A stretch of DNA of 11,637 bases from Acidimicrobiaceae bacterium. GTDB taxonomy: Bacteria; Actinomycetota; Acidimicrobiia; Acidimicrobiales; Salinilacustritrichaceae. Both the position numbers and the translations under genes were made by a program. The stretch's first letter is position 1. Each line of letters opens with the position of its first letter. The stretch covers positions 987 to 12,623 of the forward strand of contig DMTU01000332.1 in NCBI GenBank assembly GCA_003476595.1. The letters run 5' to 3'. Below the pieces are notes generated by a model. The model searched no databases. It was not told the origin of the DNA and saw only the letters and a list, made by a program, of their open reading frames with translations. Shown here in pieces: positions 1-6,382 of this stretch.

Positions 1-1583
1 GCGTACTCGATGCGGCCCTTGCCGGCGCGCTTGGCCCGGTACGACGCGGCGTCGGCCCGGGTGAGGAGGGCGGTGGGGTCCTCCTCGCCGTGGGCGTGCC
101 CGATGCCGACGCTCGCGCCCACCCGGATCGGGTCCCCGGTGAGGCCGACGATCGGCGTGCGCACCGCACCGAGGATCCGCTCGGCGAGCAGCGACACGTC
201 GTAGGCGGTGCGGGCCCGCGTCGTCACGACGACGAACTCGTCGCCGCCGTAGCGGGCCACCAGCTCGTCCTCACGGGCCGCGCTGCGCAGCCGACGGGCG
301 ATGGTCCGCAGGACCTCGTCGCCGGTCTGGTGGCCGTGCTCGTCGTTGACCGGCTTGAAGTCGTCGAGGTCGAGGAACAGCACGACCAGGTGGTCGTCGG
401 CCCGGCGGCGGGGTCCGAGGTTCGACGTCAGGAAGCTGTCGAGGTAGCGGCGGTTGGGCAGGCCGGTGAGGTGATCGTGCGTCGCCCAGTAGGCGAGGTC
501 CTCGGACGAGTCGGCCATGTCGATGAGGGCCTTGCGCCCGGAGATGTCCTCCACGTGGGACACGAAGTGGCTGACGGCACCGGCGGCGTCGTGCACGGCC
601 GAGACGGTGAGCTCGACCCACACCTCGTGGCCGGCCCGGTGCAGGAACCGCTTCTCCATCTGGTAGCCGCCCCGGCGGCCGGCCCGGACCTCGGCGAGCA
701 GCTCCTCGTCGACGGCCAGATCGTCGGGATGGGTGATCTCGGCGAAGCCCCGTCCGAGCAGGTCGTCGGCCGGGCGACCGCAGATCATCGCCAGGGCGTC
801 GTTCACCTGGACGAAGCGGCCGTCGAGGTCCACCACGGCGGTCGCGACGGGCGAGCCGTCGAACACGGCACGGAAGAGACCCTCGGCCGCCCGCTGGCTC
901 GTGACGTCCTCGAGGGAGGCGACGGCGAGGAGCAGGCGGTGCTCGTCATCCCAGGTCGGCACGACGCGGAGGCGCAGGGAGCGGCCATCGACGGCGAGGT
1001 CAGCCACCGCCTCGCCGGCCCCCGAGCCGGTGTCGGTGTCCGTGGTGTCGAGGGCGGCGCGGATGCGGGCCTCGACCTCGTCCCGACCGGCGCCGACCAG
1101 CGCGGAGAAGCGGCTGTTCTCGAACGACACGCTGCCGTTGCCGCTGCGCACCTGGAGCCCGACCGGTGCGGCCTCGGCCAGGGAGGACATGGCCCTCCCG
1201 GCCTCGGCGCCCTCCAGTGCGGCGGCATCGAAGTCGACCAGCCAGGCGTGGACGAGGAGGCCGAACGGCACGCTGGCGCTCACGTCGTGGGCGACGATCA
1301 TCAGCGAGCTGCCGACCTCGGCGGCGTGGTCGGGGTGGACCCGGGCCACGGTCGAGCGGCTCCCGCCATCGTGCGCGGCGCCCGCCAAGGCGTCGAGCAC
1401 GGCCGGCAGGTCGTCGGGGTGCATGAAGGTGATGGCGCGCGCCGTCGGTGACTCCGGAAGGTGCAGGCGGCTGGTGGTCGGGTCGTACCAGCGGTGGATC
1501 GACCGCCCGGTGCTGGCATCGACGAGGACGGTGACGTCGGCGGACCGCTCGAGCAGGTGGTGCAGGACGGTCTCGGACAGCAC
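1..1583 (-). CDS. PAS-PAS-PAS-GGDEF diguanylate cyclase (3' end outside window)
   Basis: This enzyme probably makes cyclic di-GMP from two GTP under control of sensory PAS domains. The frame is read from about 1583 down to base 1 with no stop, so the C-terminus is missing. A PAS-like fold with an FMHPDD motif lies at about residues 1-110, a degenerate PAS at about 133-228, and a typical PAS (SPVATAVVDLDGRFVQVN, then ITHPDD) at about 229-347. The GGDEF domain starts near HDHLTGLPNRR (369-379). Its active-site loop is an intact RYGGDEF, with GGDEF at 446-450, and the domain seems nearly complete (GASVGIGHAHG, then KRAGKGRIEYA at the edge). The inhibitory I-site position reads RxxE instead of RxxD. 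No membrane segment or signal peptide is visible, so it is probably cytosolic. I chose the GTG at 1583 because GGAGG lies 7 nt before it; an in-frame ATG at 1628 is the alternative. An EAL domain could follow beyond the window. It lies 81 nt downstream of a double-TetR gene on the same strand. Confidence 0.9.
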   Translation of the reverse strand, partial: MLSETVLHHLLERSADVTVLVDASTGRSIHRWYDPTTSRLHLPESPTARAITFMHPDDLPAVLDALAGAAHDGGSRSTVARVHPDHAAEVGSSLMIVAHDVSASVPFGLLVHAWLVDFDAAALEGAEAGRAMSSLAEAAPVGLQVRSGNGSVSFENSRFSALVGAGRDEVEARIRAALDTTDTDTGSGAGEAVADLAVDGRSLRLRVVPTWDDEHRLLLAVASLEDVTSQRAAEGLFRAVFDGSPVATAVVDLDGRFVQVNDALAMICGRPADDLLGRGFAEITHPDDLAVDEELLAEVRAGRRGGYQMEKRFLHRAGHEVWVELTVSAVHDAAGAVSHFVSHVEDISGRKALIDMADSSEDLAYWATHDHLTGLPNRRYLDSFLTSNLGPRRRADDHLVVLFLDLDDFKPVNDEHGHQTGDEVLRTIARRLRSAAREDELVARYGGDEFVVVTTRARTAYDVSLLAERILGAVRTPIVGLTGDPIRVGASVGIGHAHGEEDPTALLTRADAASYRAKRAGKGRIEY

Positions 1584-1587
1584 ACGC

Positions 1588-1596
1588 TCCCCTCCC
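1588..1596 (-). promoter_or_regulatory. Strong Shine-Dalgarno of the GGDEF gene
   Basis: The minus strand reads GGGAGGGGA, then GCGT, then GTG. The GGAGG core (1591-1595) is 7 nt from the GTG at 1583 and decides this start over the ATG at 1628, which has only a weak GAGGTG close to it. The three minus-strand genes to its right have no such site, so this gene is probably translated from a longer transcript. Confidence 0.55.
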
Positions 1597-1664
1597 ACCA
1601 CCACTCCTAGTCCCCCTCCGAGATCCATGGCACCTCGATCGGCACTTTCGGCCCGGAACTGGAG

Positions 1665-2993
1665 CTATCCGTCGCTCGGCGCCACCAGCGCACCGTCGAA
1701 GATCAGCGACATGGTCTCGTCGACGATGCGCTCGTCGGACTCCTGGCCGAACAGCAGGGCCTGCATCGTGCAGAGGTGCACCAGGGAGCGGGCCAGCCGG
1801 ACCGTCTCCATGCGCCGGCGGAGGCGACCCACGGCGCGCAGCTCACGGATGAGCGGGAGGAGGATGCCGGGCAGCGGGACCATGGTGCGGGTGTCGCGAG
1901 GCCACTCCCGCTCCTTCTGCGGCGCCGCCTCGGCGACGATCTGGGCGGCCAGCGCCTCCGTCGCGCCGCGGTTCTCCCGGGCCAGCTGCACGTAGCGGAG
2001 CAGCACCTGCTCGATCCGCTGGATCGGACCCTCCTCCGCGGTGATCGGCACCGACGCGATCGCCTCCAGCTCGGGCATGTGCCGGACCCACGCTGCTGCG
2101 GCGACCGCGTTCACGGTGCCGAAGTGGTGGTACACGGTCGTCGCGCTCACCCCTGCCGCCGCGGCGACCTCGGACACGCGCACGTCCGCCGGGCTCCGGT
2201 CGACGAAGAGGTGGGCGGCGGCGTCCGCGATGTGGCGCCAGGTCTCGATCGGCGCATCGGACCCCTCATCCTCGGTCTCGGCCCGGCGGGGGCGCACCAG
2301 CAGGCGTGACTCGAGCGTCGAGAGCTCGGGGGCCGGTGCGATGTCCGAGCGCTCGACCCGGGGGCGGGTGATCCCGAGGACGACCGCGGTCACCGTGTCG
2401 GAGTAGAGGCCGTCGCGCACCGCGTCCGGGTCGGCCCCGTGTCGCCGCTGGAGGCCCTCGGCGATGGCGGTCATGATCACGGTCAGGTCACGCCCGGTGA
2501 AGGGCGGGAGCATCTCGCGCCCCAGCTGGCGCACGCCCCGCAGGTAGGTGGTCTCGACGCGCTCGGTGAGGGTCCGGTAGGCCTCGCCCAGCACGTCGCC
2601 CGCGGTGCGGGTCGTCTCCTCCCCCAGCGGCTGGTGCCGCACGGACCACAGCAGGTGCTGGAGCACGGCAAGCTCCTCCTCGTCGGCGACGAGACCGGCC
2701 CACTCCTCGGCGGCGGCGGGTCGGATGCCGTCGATGCCCTGCCGGTCGTTCGAGTCCGACGCGGCGCCCGCCAGGCGGTCGACCCGCTCGCTCCATCGGG
2801 TCGCGAAGGCCTGGGCCACGGCCTGGGTGAAGTGCGAGCGGCTCCGGAAGTGGTGGAAGAACGAACCGGTCGTCACCCCGACCTCGTCCGCGATCGAGCG
2901 GGTCTCCACTGCGGTGAGGAGGTCTTGGAACCGCTGCTGCGCGAGCAGAGAGATCCCGGCGTCGATCATCTCTTGCCGCCGGTCGACCGTCAC
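1665..2993 (-). CDS. Double-TetR regulator A (two TetR units in one chain)
   Basis: This is a 442-residue putative transcriptional regulator, about twice the usual TetR length of near 200. Residues about 4-62 form a first TetR DNA-binding domain (DAGISLLAQQRFQDLL, then GVTTGSFFHHFRSRSHF). Residues about 250-305 form a second (TWRHIADAAAHLF, then AGVSATTVYHHFGTVNAV). Each is followed by a helical region of the length expected for a ligand and dimerisation domain. A single polypeptide could thus fold as a covalent pseudo-dimer. The next gene upstream (3257-4522) is a clear paralogue with the same layout. I chose the GTG at 2993 because it aligns with the paralogue's MSDRR start (here VTVDRR) and has TACGTT exactly 8 nt before it. 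The longer reading from 3071 adds 26 unlikely residues and runs into a palindrome. The ligand and target are unknown. One possibility, from the acyltransferase two genes upstream, is a lipid or acyl-CoA signal; that is inference only. Confidence 0.85.
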   Translation of the reverse strand: MTVDRRQEMIDAGISLLAQQRFQDLLTAVETRSIADEVGVTTGSFFHHFRSRSHFTQAVAQAFATRWSERVDRLAGAASDSNDRQGIDGIRPAAAEEWAGLVADEEELAVLQHLLWSVRHQPLGEETTRTAGDVLGEAYRTLTERVETTYLRGVRQLGREMLPPFTGRDLTVIMTAIAEGLQRRHGADPDAVRDGLYSDTVTAVVLGITRPRVERSDIAPAPELSTLESRLLVRPRRAETEDEGSDAPIETWRHIADAAAHLFVDRSPADVRVSEVAAAAGVSATTVYHHFGTVNAVAAAAWVRHMPELEAIASVPITAEEGPIQRIEQVLLRYVQLARENRGATEALAAQIVAEAAPQKEREWPRDTRTMVPLPGILLPLIRELRAVGRLRRRMETVRLARSLVHLCTMQALLFGQESDERIVDETMSLIFDGALVAPSDG

Positions 2994-3001
2994 GGCGGGC
3001 G

Positions 3002-3007
3002 AACGTA
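3002..3007 (-). promoter_or_regulatory. Putative -10 box for leaderless double-TetR gene A
   Basis: The minus strand reads TACGTT, then CGCCCGCC (8 nt), then the GTG start at 2993. No Shine-Dalgarno is present. TAnnnT just before a start codon is the usual mark of leaderless transcription in actinobacteria. No convincing -35 box is seen at 16-19 nt. Confidence 0.5.
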
Positions 3008-3061
3008 GTCGCAGGTCAGGGCGCTTCCGGCCACCAGGACGGCAATTGTCCGGACCGGACG

Positions 3062-3081
3062 CACATAGCACCTGCTACGTG
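3062..3081. promoter_or_regulatory. 20-bp imperfect palindrome, candidate TetR operator
   Basis: The arms are CACaTAGCA and TGCTAcGTG around a central CC; 16 of the 20 bases pair. It lies about 69 bp upstream of the GTG of double-TetR gene A, in the gap between the two paralogues. Size and symmetry fit a TetR-family operator, and autoregulation is the simplest reading. A second short palindrome, GTCCGGAC (3048-3055), lies closer to the promoter. Which protein binds is not shown by the sequence. Confidence 0.4.
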
Positions 3082-3196
3082 GCTGCATACCGGGGGCAAT
3101 GTCTTGGCACGGCACGAGTCACCTCTCGGTGGTTCACTGATCACGCAGCGGGAACCTGTGGACAGCCCTTCCCGGGCCGTCCTTCCAGCCCCTGGC

Positions 3197-3230
3197 GGCG
3201 AAGCGGTCGGCGCACCCCGGCCGCTTCGCC
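3197..3230 (-). terminator. Hairpin after double-TetR gene B
   Basis: GGCGAAGCGG (3197-3206) pairs perfectly with CCGCTTCGCC (3221-3230). The stem continues through one wobble into CGG/CCG and leaves a 6-nt loop. It begins 27 nt after the stop of the gene at 3257-4522. There is no T-tract, which is common for terminators in very GC-rich genomes. It would separate transcription of the two paralogues. The rest of 3072-3256 shows no gene. Confidence 0.6.
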
Positions 3231-3256
3231 CTCGGGTTGCTCGTCACCCGTGCCCC

Positions 3257-4522
3257 TCAGCGACCTTCTCGGGCCAGCGCACCCTCGAGCAGCATGCCGA
3301 GCGTGTCGTCGATGACGCGCTCATCGGGTTCGTCGGGCACGGCCAGCACCCGCATGGCCACGAGCTGGGTGATCGATCGGGCCAGGCTGACGCTGTCGAC
3401 CCGTCGGCGCAGGAGCCCCCGGGTGCGCAGCTCGCGCACGTGAGGGATGAGCAGCGACGGGATCGGGGCCACCGGGAACGGGCCCTCGCCGGTCCGGTTC
3501 ACCGATTCGATCACCAGCCCCTCGAGCGCGCCCCGGTTGGCCCGCGCCACCTCGATGAAGCGGGTGAGCACCTGCTCCATCCGCACGATCGGCCCCTCCT
3601 GCGCGGTCAGCGGCTCGGTGGAGATGGCCTCCAGCTCGGGCAGGTACCGGATCCACCCGGCGGCCGCGACCGCGCTGACGGTGCCGAACTGGTGGTAGAC
3701 GGTGCTGGCGCTGACCCCGGCGGCGGCGGCGACCTCGGCCACCTTCACCTCGCCGACCCGCCGATCCGAGAACAAGGGTGCGGCCGCCTCGGCGATGTGG
3801 CGCCACGTCCCGCTCCCCGCCTTCGGGGGCAGCACGCTGCTCGGCGGGCTGACCAGCTGGCGCTCGAGCGACGACAGCTCGCTGCCCTCGACCTGCTCCC
3901 CCACCGGCCGGGTGACGCCGATGACCAGGGCGGACACGAGATCCGCGTACAGCTCGGGCCGGACCGCATCGGGGTCTGCGATCCGACGGGCCTTGAGCCC
4001 GGCACCGATGGCCGTGAGGGCGACCGCCAGGTCGCCGTCGGTGAAGGGCGGCATCATCTCGCGACCGATGGAGGCGAGGCCCCGCCGGTACGCCGGCAGC
4101 ACCGACGCCTGCAGGGCCCGGTAGCGGGCGGCCAGCACGTCGCCGGCAGTTCGGTCGGCATCCTCGCTGATCGGCTGGCCCGCCACCGCGAGGAGGAGGT
4201 GCTGGAGGGTGCTGGACCGCTGCTCCGATTCGAGGCGCTGCCACTCCAGAGCCGCCGCGGCGCGGAACTCGACGCCCTCGGTGAAGCCGTCGATCGCCGA
4301 CAGCGACCGCTGGGTGGATTCCGCCCACAGCTGCTCGAGGCGCTCGATCACCGCGTCGGTGAACTGGCCCCGGTTGCGGAAGTGGTGGAAGAAGGAGCCG
4401 GTGGTGACCCCGGCCTTCCCCGTGATGGAACGGGTGTCGACGCTGGCGAGGAGGTCCTGGAAGCGCTGCTCCAGGACCAGATCCAGCCCGGCGTCGACCA
4501 GCGCAGCGCGACGGTCGGACAT
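3257..4522 (-). CDS. Double-TetR regulator B (paralogue of its neighbour)
   Basis: This is a 421-residue putative transcriptional regulator made of two fused TetR units. The first DNA-binding domain is at about residues 3-60 (DAGLDLVLEQRFQDLL, then GVTTGSFFHHFRNRGQF). The second is at about 238-295 (TWRHIAEAAAPLF, then AGVSASTVYHQFGTVSAV). It matches the gene at 1665-2993 along its whole length, with long shared stretches such as QRFQDLL, GVTTGSFFHHFR, PELEAI and EEGPI/QEGPI. The pair therefore arose by tandem duplication after the internal fusion. In both proteins the second helix-turn-helix ends FGTV, where many TetR proteins have a basic residue (FGTK-like), whereas the first halves keep FRSR/FRNR. 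The two halves may therefore contact DNA differently. The ATG at 4522 has no Shine-Dalgarno but has TAGCGT 8 nt upstream. The upstream neighbour on the same strand is the HAD-PlsC gene, 126 nt away. Ligand and targets are unknown. Confidence 0.87.
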   Translation of the reverse strand: MSDRRAALVDAGLDLVLEQRFQDLLASVDTRSITGKAGVTTGSFFHHFRNRGQFTDAVIERLEQLWAESTQRSLSAIDGFTEGVEFRAAAALEWQRLESEQRSSTLQHLLLAVAGQPISEDADRTAGDVLAARYRALQASVLPAYRRGLASIGREMMPPFTDGDLAVALTAIGAGLKARRIADPDAVRPELYADLVSALVIGVTRPVGEQVEGSELSSLERQLVSPPSSVLPPKAGSGTWRHIAEAAAPLFSDRRVGEVKVAEVAAAAGVSASTVYHQFGTVSAVAAAGWIRYLPELEAISTEPLTAQEGPIVRMEQVLTRFIEVARANRGALEGLVIESVNRTGEGPFPVAPIPSLLIPHVRELRTRGLLRRRVDSVSLARSITQLVAMRVLAVPDEPDERVIDDTLGMLLEGALAREGR

Positions 4523-4530
4523 CGGCGGCG

Positions 4531-4536
4531 ACGCTA
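4531..4536 (-). promoter_or_regulatory. Putative -10 box for leaderless double-TetR gene B
   Basis: The minus strand reads TAGCGT, then CGCCGCCG (8 nt), then ATG at 4522. It has the same geometry as the boxes before the genes starting at 2993 and 6079. There is no Shine-Dalgarno. Confidence 0.5.
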
Positions 4537-4545
4537 GCCAGCCAT

Positions 4546-4563
4546 GGGCACGCGACGGTGCCC
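4546..4563. promoter_or_regulatory. Inverted repeat GGGCAC-N6-GTGCCC, candidate operator
   Basis: Two perfect 6-bp arms surround GCGACG, 23 bp upstream of the ATG at 4522. The repeat covers the place where the -35 region would lie for the TAGCGT box. A protein bound here would block the promoter, as expected for a TetR-type repressor. It differs in sequence from the palindrome at 3062-3081, so the two paralogues may recognise different sites. The remainder of 4523-4648 shows nothing else clear. Confidence 0.4.
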
Positions 4564-4648
4564 CCGCACGAGGCGGCGGTGGGCATCCTCCTCGAACTGG
4601 CAGTCGTGGTGTCGCACTTCGCGGGGAGAGGCGCGCGCCGACCCGGCC

Positions 4649-6079
4649 TCAGGTGTCGGTGCCCGGCCGCCGCTCGAGCTCGGACTCCGGGTCGCCCTCG
4701 TAGCCGGGCGGGTAGGTCCGGGCCAGCTCCTCGGCCGTCGGCGTCCGCTTCTTGCGGGACTCCTTGGGCAGCAGCTCGCTGATGGCGGCCATGATCCGCT
4801 TCGTGTCGGGGTCGGGCGAGCGGTACTTGAGGTCGACCGGCTCCCCCACCCGCACCGTGACGAGCGGCGGGTTGGTGACGTTGAGCAGGTTCGGCAGGCG
4901 CGACGAGCGGGGCCAGACCTGCTCGGTGCCCCACATGCCCACCGGGATCACCGGCGCCTTGGTCATGGCGGCCAGCTTGGCGGCGCCCCAGCGGCCCTTC
5001 AGCTCCGGGTCGAAGAACGCCGGCCCACGGGGGATGGTGCCCTGGGGCATGAGGGTGATGAGCTCACCGGCCTCCACCGCCTCGGCGGCGGCGCGCAGGG
5101 GCTCGTCGGAGCCGGAGCCCCGCTCGACCCGGATGCCGCCCATGGCCGTTGCGAGCTGGCCGACGACGGGAGCGTCGAACACCTCCTTCTTGCCGAGGAA
5201 GCGCACGGGCCGGCCCGTCTTGGAGATCGTGAGCGCCATGGCCAGGGTGTCGAAGTACGAGCGGTGGTTGGCGACGACGATGCAGCCGCCCTCGGGCGGG
5301 ATGTTCTCCGTGCCGGCGATGTCGAAGCGGGCGTAGGGCACCAGCTCGGGGCGGGCGAACGGCAGCAGCGCCTCGGCCGGTTCGACCAGGCCGAGCAGCT
5401 TGGGCACGCCCTCGGGCTTGTCGAGGTAGCGGATCGGCCAGCGGCGCAGCGTGGCGAGGGCGAACATGCGCGGGTCGGGGTTCACGACCCTGGGGTGCGC
5501 GACCGCCGACAGCAGCGGGATGTCGTAGAAGCTGTCGGAGTAGGCCCACGACTCGTCGAGGTCGACCCCGTTGGCCTCGGCCCACTCCTCGCAGGCCGAG
5601 AGCTTGCCCGGACCCCACACGAAGTGGCCGTTGATCGTGCCGTCGTAGTGGCCGTCGCTGTCGGTGCCGTAGCGGGTGGCGATGACGTCGTCGAGGCCGA
5701 GCTGGTCGGCGAAGGGCTTCACCAGGTCGTAGGGCGAGGTGGTGGCCAGGACGACCGGCCGACCTTCCTCGCGGTGCTTCTCGATGACCGGTTGGGCGTA
5801 GGCGCCCACCATCGGCACGAGCAGCTCGGCGGCCAGCTCGCCGGCGTGCTGGACGTCGGTCCGCTTCTGACCCTTGCTGAACCTGGCGCCCTGGCGGGCG
5901 AGCAGCATGGCGGGCCGGTTCTCGCCGACCGCGTTGAACAGCCGGTACAGCAGGTTCTCGCCCGGGATCACTCGTTCGCTGATGACGCCGGCGGCTCGCA
6001 GCGCGCCGGTGAGGATCGGACCGCTCGCCCCCCGGAGCAGCGTGCGGTCGAGGTCGAAGAAGGCAGCGGGCGTCGACAT
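4649..6079 (-). CDS. HAD-IB phosphatase fused to PlsC-type 1-acylglycerol-3-phosphate acyltransferase
   Basis: This is a 476-residue bifunctional-looking enzyme. The N-terminal half is a HAD-IB (SerB-like) phosphatase with motif I FFDLDRTL (D9 nucleophile, D11), motif II in LATTSPYD, the motif III lysine in GPGKLS and motif IV YSDSFYDIPLL. The C-terminal half is a lysophospholipid acyltransferase. It has NHRSYFD (the HX4D pair, H272 and D277), GGIRVERG for phosphate binding, MPQGTIPRG (about 344-352) and PVIPVGMWGTEQVWP. It would acylate a lysophosphatidic-acid-like lipid at the membrane face; the phosphatase substrate is unknown. The same fusion is known in mycobacteria, annotated as plsC (Rv2483c-like). 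Motif III has Q where most PlsC proteins have E. The last 40 residues are charged. The ATG at 6079 directly precedes the phosphatase motif and has TACCGT 8 nt upstream. Longer in-frame starts run through the small-RNA region and give arginine-rich nonsense. A C-rich small RNA lies just upstream on the same strand. Confidence 0.92.
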   Translation of the reverse strand: MSTPAAFFDLDRTLLRGASGPILTGALRAAGVISERVIPGENLLYRLFNAVGENRPAMLLARQGARFSKGQKRTDVQHAGELAAELLVPMVGAYAQPVIEKHREEGRPVVLATTSPYDLVKPFADQLGLDDVIATRYGTDSDGHYDGTINGHFVWGPGKLSACEEWAEANGVDLDESWAYSDSFYDIPLLSAVAHPRVVNPDPRMFALATLRRWPIRYLDKPEGVPKLLGLVEPAEALLPFARPELVPYARFDIAGTENIPPEGGCIVVANHRSYFDTLAMALTISKTGRPVRFLGKKEVFDAPVVGQLATAMGGIRVERGSGSDEPLRAAAEAVEAGELITLMPQGTIPRGPAFFDPELKGRWGAAKLAAMTKAPVIPVGMWGTEQVWPRSSRLPNLLNVTNPPLVTVRVGEPVDLKYRSPDPDTKRIMAAISELLPKESRKKRTPTAEELARTYPPGYEGDPESELERRPGTDT

Positions 6080-6087
6080 CGCTGCGG

Positions 6088-6093
6088 ACGGTA
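6088..6093 (-). promoter_or_regulatory. Putative -10 box for leaderless HAD-PlsC gene
   Basis: The minus strand reads TACCGT, then CCGCAGCG (8 nt), then ATG at 6079, with no Shine-Dalgarno. It lies downstream of the small-RNA terminator, so the gene can be transcribed independently of that RNA. Confidence 0.5.
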
Positions 6094-6199
6094 CCCGGTG
6101 GGGCCCTGGGCGTGTCCGGCGCTCTGCGGTTCTGAGCCGCGGTGCACGCCGTCGCGGGCGTCGTGCTGCAGCCCGGTCGCGTGGAGGGCGGTGACTCCG

Positions 6200-6345
6200 G
6201 GGGAAAACTGAGGGGAGCCGGCCCAAGGGGGGGACGGACCGGCTCCACACCTCAATTTTGGTGCATCCGACGGATGGGGGGACATCCTTGGTGTCGGGCA
6301 CGCTGTGCTCGGAGCGGTCGGGGGGACGATCCGCTCCGGCGTTGT
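6200..6345 (-). ncRNA. 6C-like small RNA with three C-rich hairpin loops
   Basis: Read on the minus strand, this protein-free stretch forms three hairpins. Hairpin 1 is CGGAGCGG/CCGCTCCG (6310-6338) with loop ATCGTCCCCCCGA. Hairpin 2 is GGATG/CATCC (6272-6287) with loop TCCCCC and a sixth C starting the 3' arm. Hairpin 3 (6204-6259) has a GGAGCCGG/CCGGCTCC stem, loop TCCGTCCCCCCCTTGGG and a closing terminator stem. The actinobacterial 6C RNA is defined by hairpins whose loops carry six or more C's. It acts as a trans small RNA that pairs through these loops with G-rich mRNA. In M. tuberculosis the 6C RNA (B11), as I recall, lies next to Rv3661, a HAD-IB protein; here it is also next to a HAD-IB gene. 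Family members typically show two C-rich loops, so a third is unusual. The 5' end is estimated from the first stem and a weak promoter. Alternatives are a cis leader of the HAD-PlsC gene or a protein-bound DNA repeat. Confidence 0.82.
6204..6259 (-). terminator. Intrinsic terminator of the 6C-like RNA, with a 7-C loop
   Basis: On the minus strand AAAA-T-TGAGG, a TGT bulge and GGAGCCGG pair with CCGGCTCC, CCTCA, G and TTTT. Together they make about 18 base pairs, including one U-G wobble. The 3' TTTT run gives a normal rho-independent terminator, which is rare among the GC-rich hairpins elsewhere in this window. The loop holds seven C's, so this stem may be both terminator and antisense loop. 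Confidence 0.75.
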
Positions 6346-6352
6346 GAAGATC

Positions 6353-6382
6353 AGTGTGCCGATCGCACAAGCATCTGTCCAA
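6353..6382 (-). promoter_or_regulatory. Weak candidate promoter for the 6C-like RNA
   Basis: On the minus strand TTGGAC (6377-6382) is followed after 18 nt by CACACT (6353-6358). This would start transcription near 6345, a few bases before the first hairpin. The -35 is good, but the -10 fits TAnnnT only at its A and last T. Alternative sigma factors could use a different site. Confidence 0.3.

Noticed and set aside
90..1451. Long plus-strand open frame of 453 codons opposite the GGDEF gene
   Set aside because: It is antisense to a clear PAS/GGDEF protein, and its product is rich in G, V, R and H with no recognisable domain. High GC content creates such frames.
2994..3071. Longer start at 3071 for the double-TetR gene
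   Set aside because: The paralogue begins at the position of the GTG at 2993, and the extension lies over a palindrome and the putative promoter.
3072..3256. Possible small gene or RNA between the two double-TetR genes
   Set aside because: No frame with a convincing start or composition was seen; the stretch is explained by a palindrome and a terminator-like hairpin.
4544..6211. Plus-strand open frame of 555 codons opposite the HAD-PlsC gene
   Set aside because: The opposite strand encodes a complete HAD-IB/PlsC protein with all motifs; this frame has none.
6204..6338. Plus-strand reading of the hairpins as CsrA-type GGA-loop sites
   Set aside because: Plus-strand loops would show GGGGGGAC, but the terminator T-run and the match to the C-loop 6C family favour the minus strand; CsrA is not typical of Actinobacteria.
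6080..6382. N-terminal extension of the HAD-PlsC protein up to 6382
   Set aside because: The added 101 residues are arginine- and proline-rich nonsense and run through the small-RNA hairpins; the ATG at 6079 directly precedes the phosphatase motif and has its own -10-like box.
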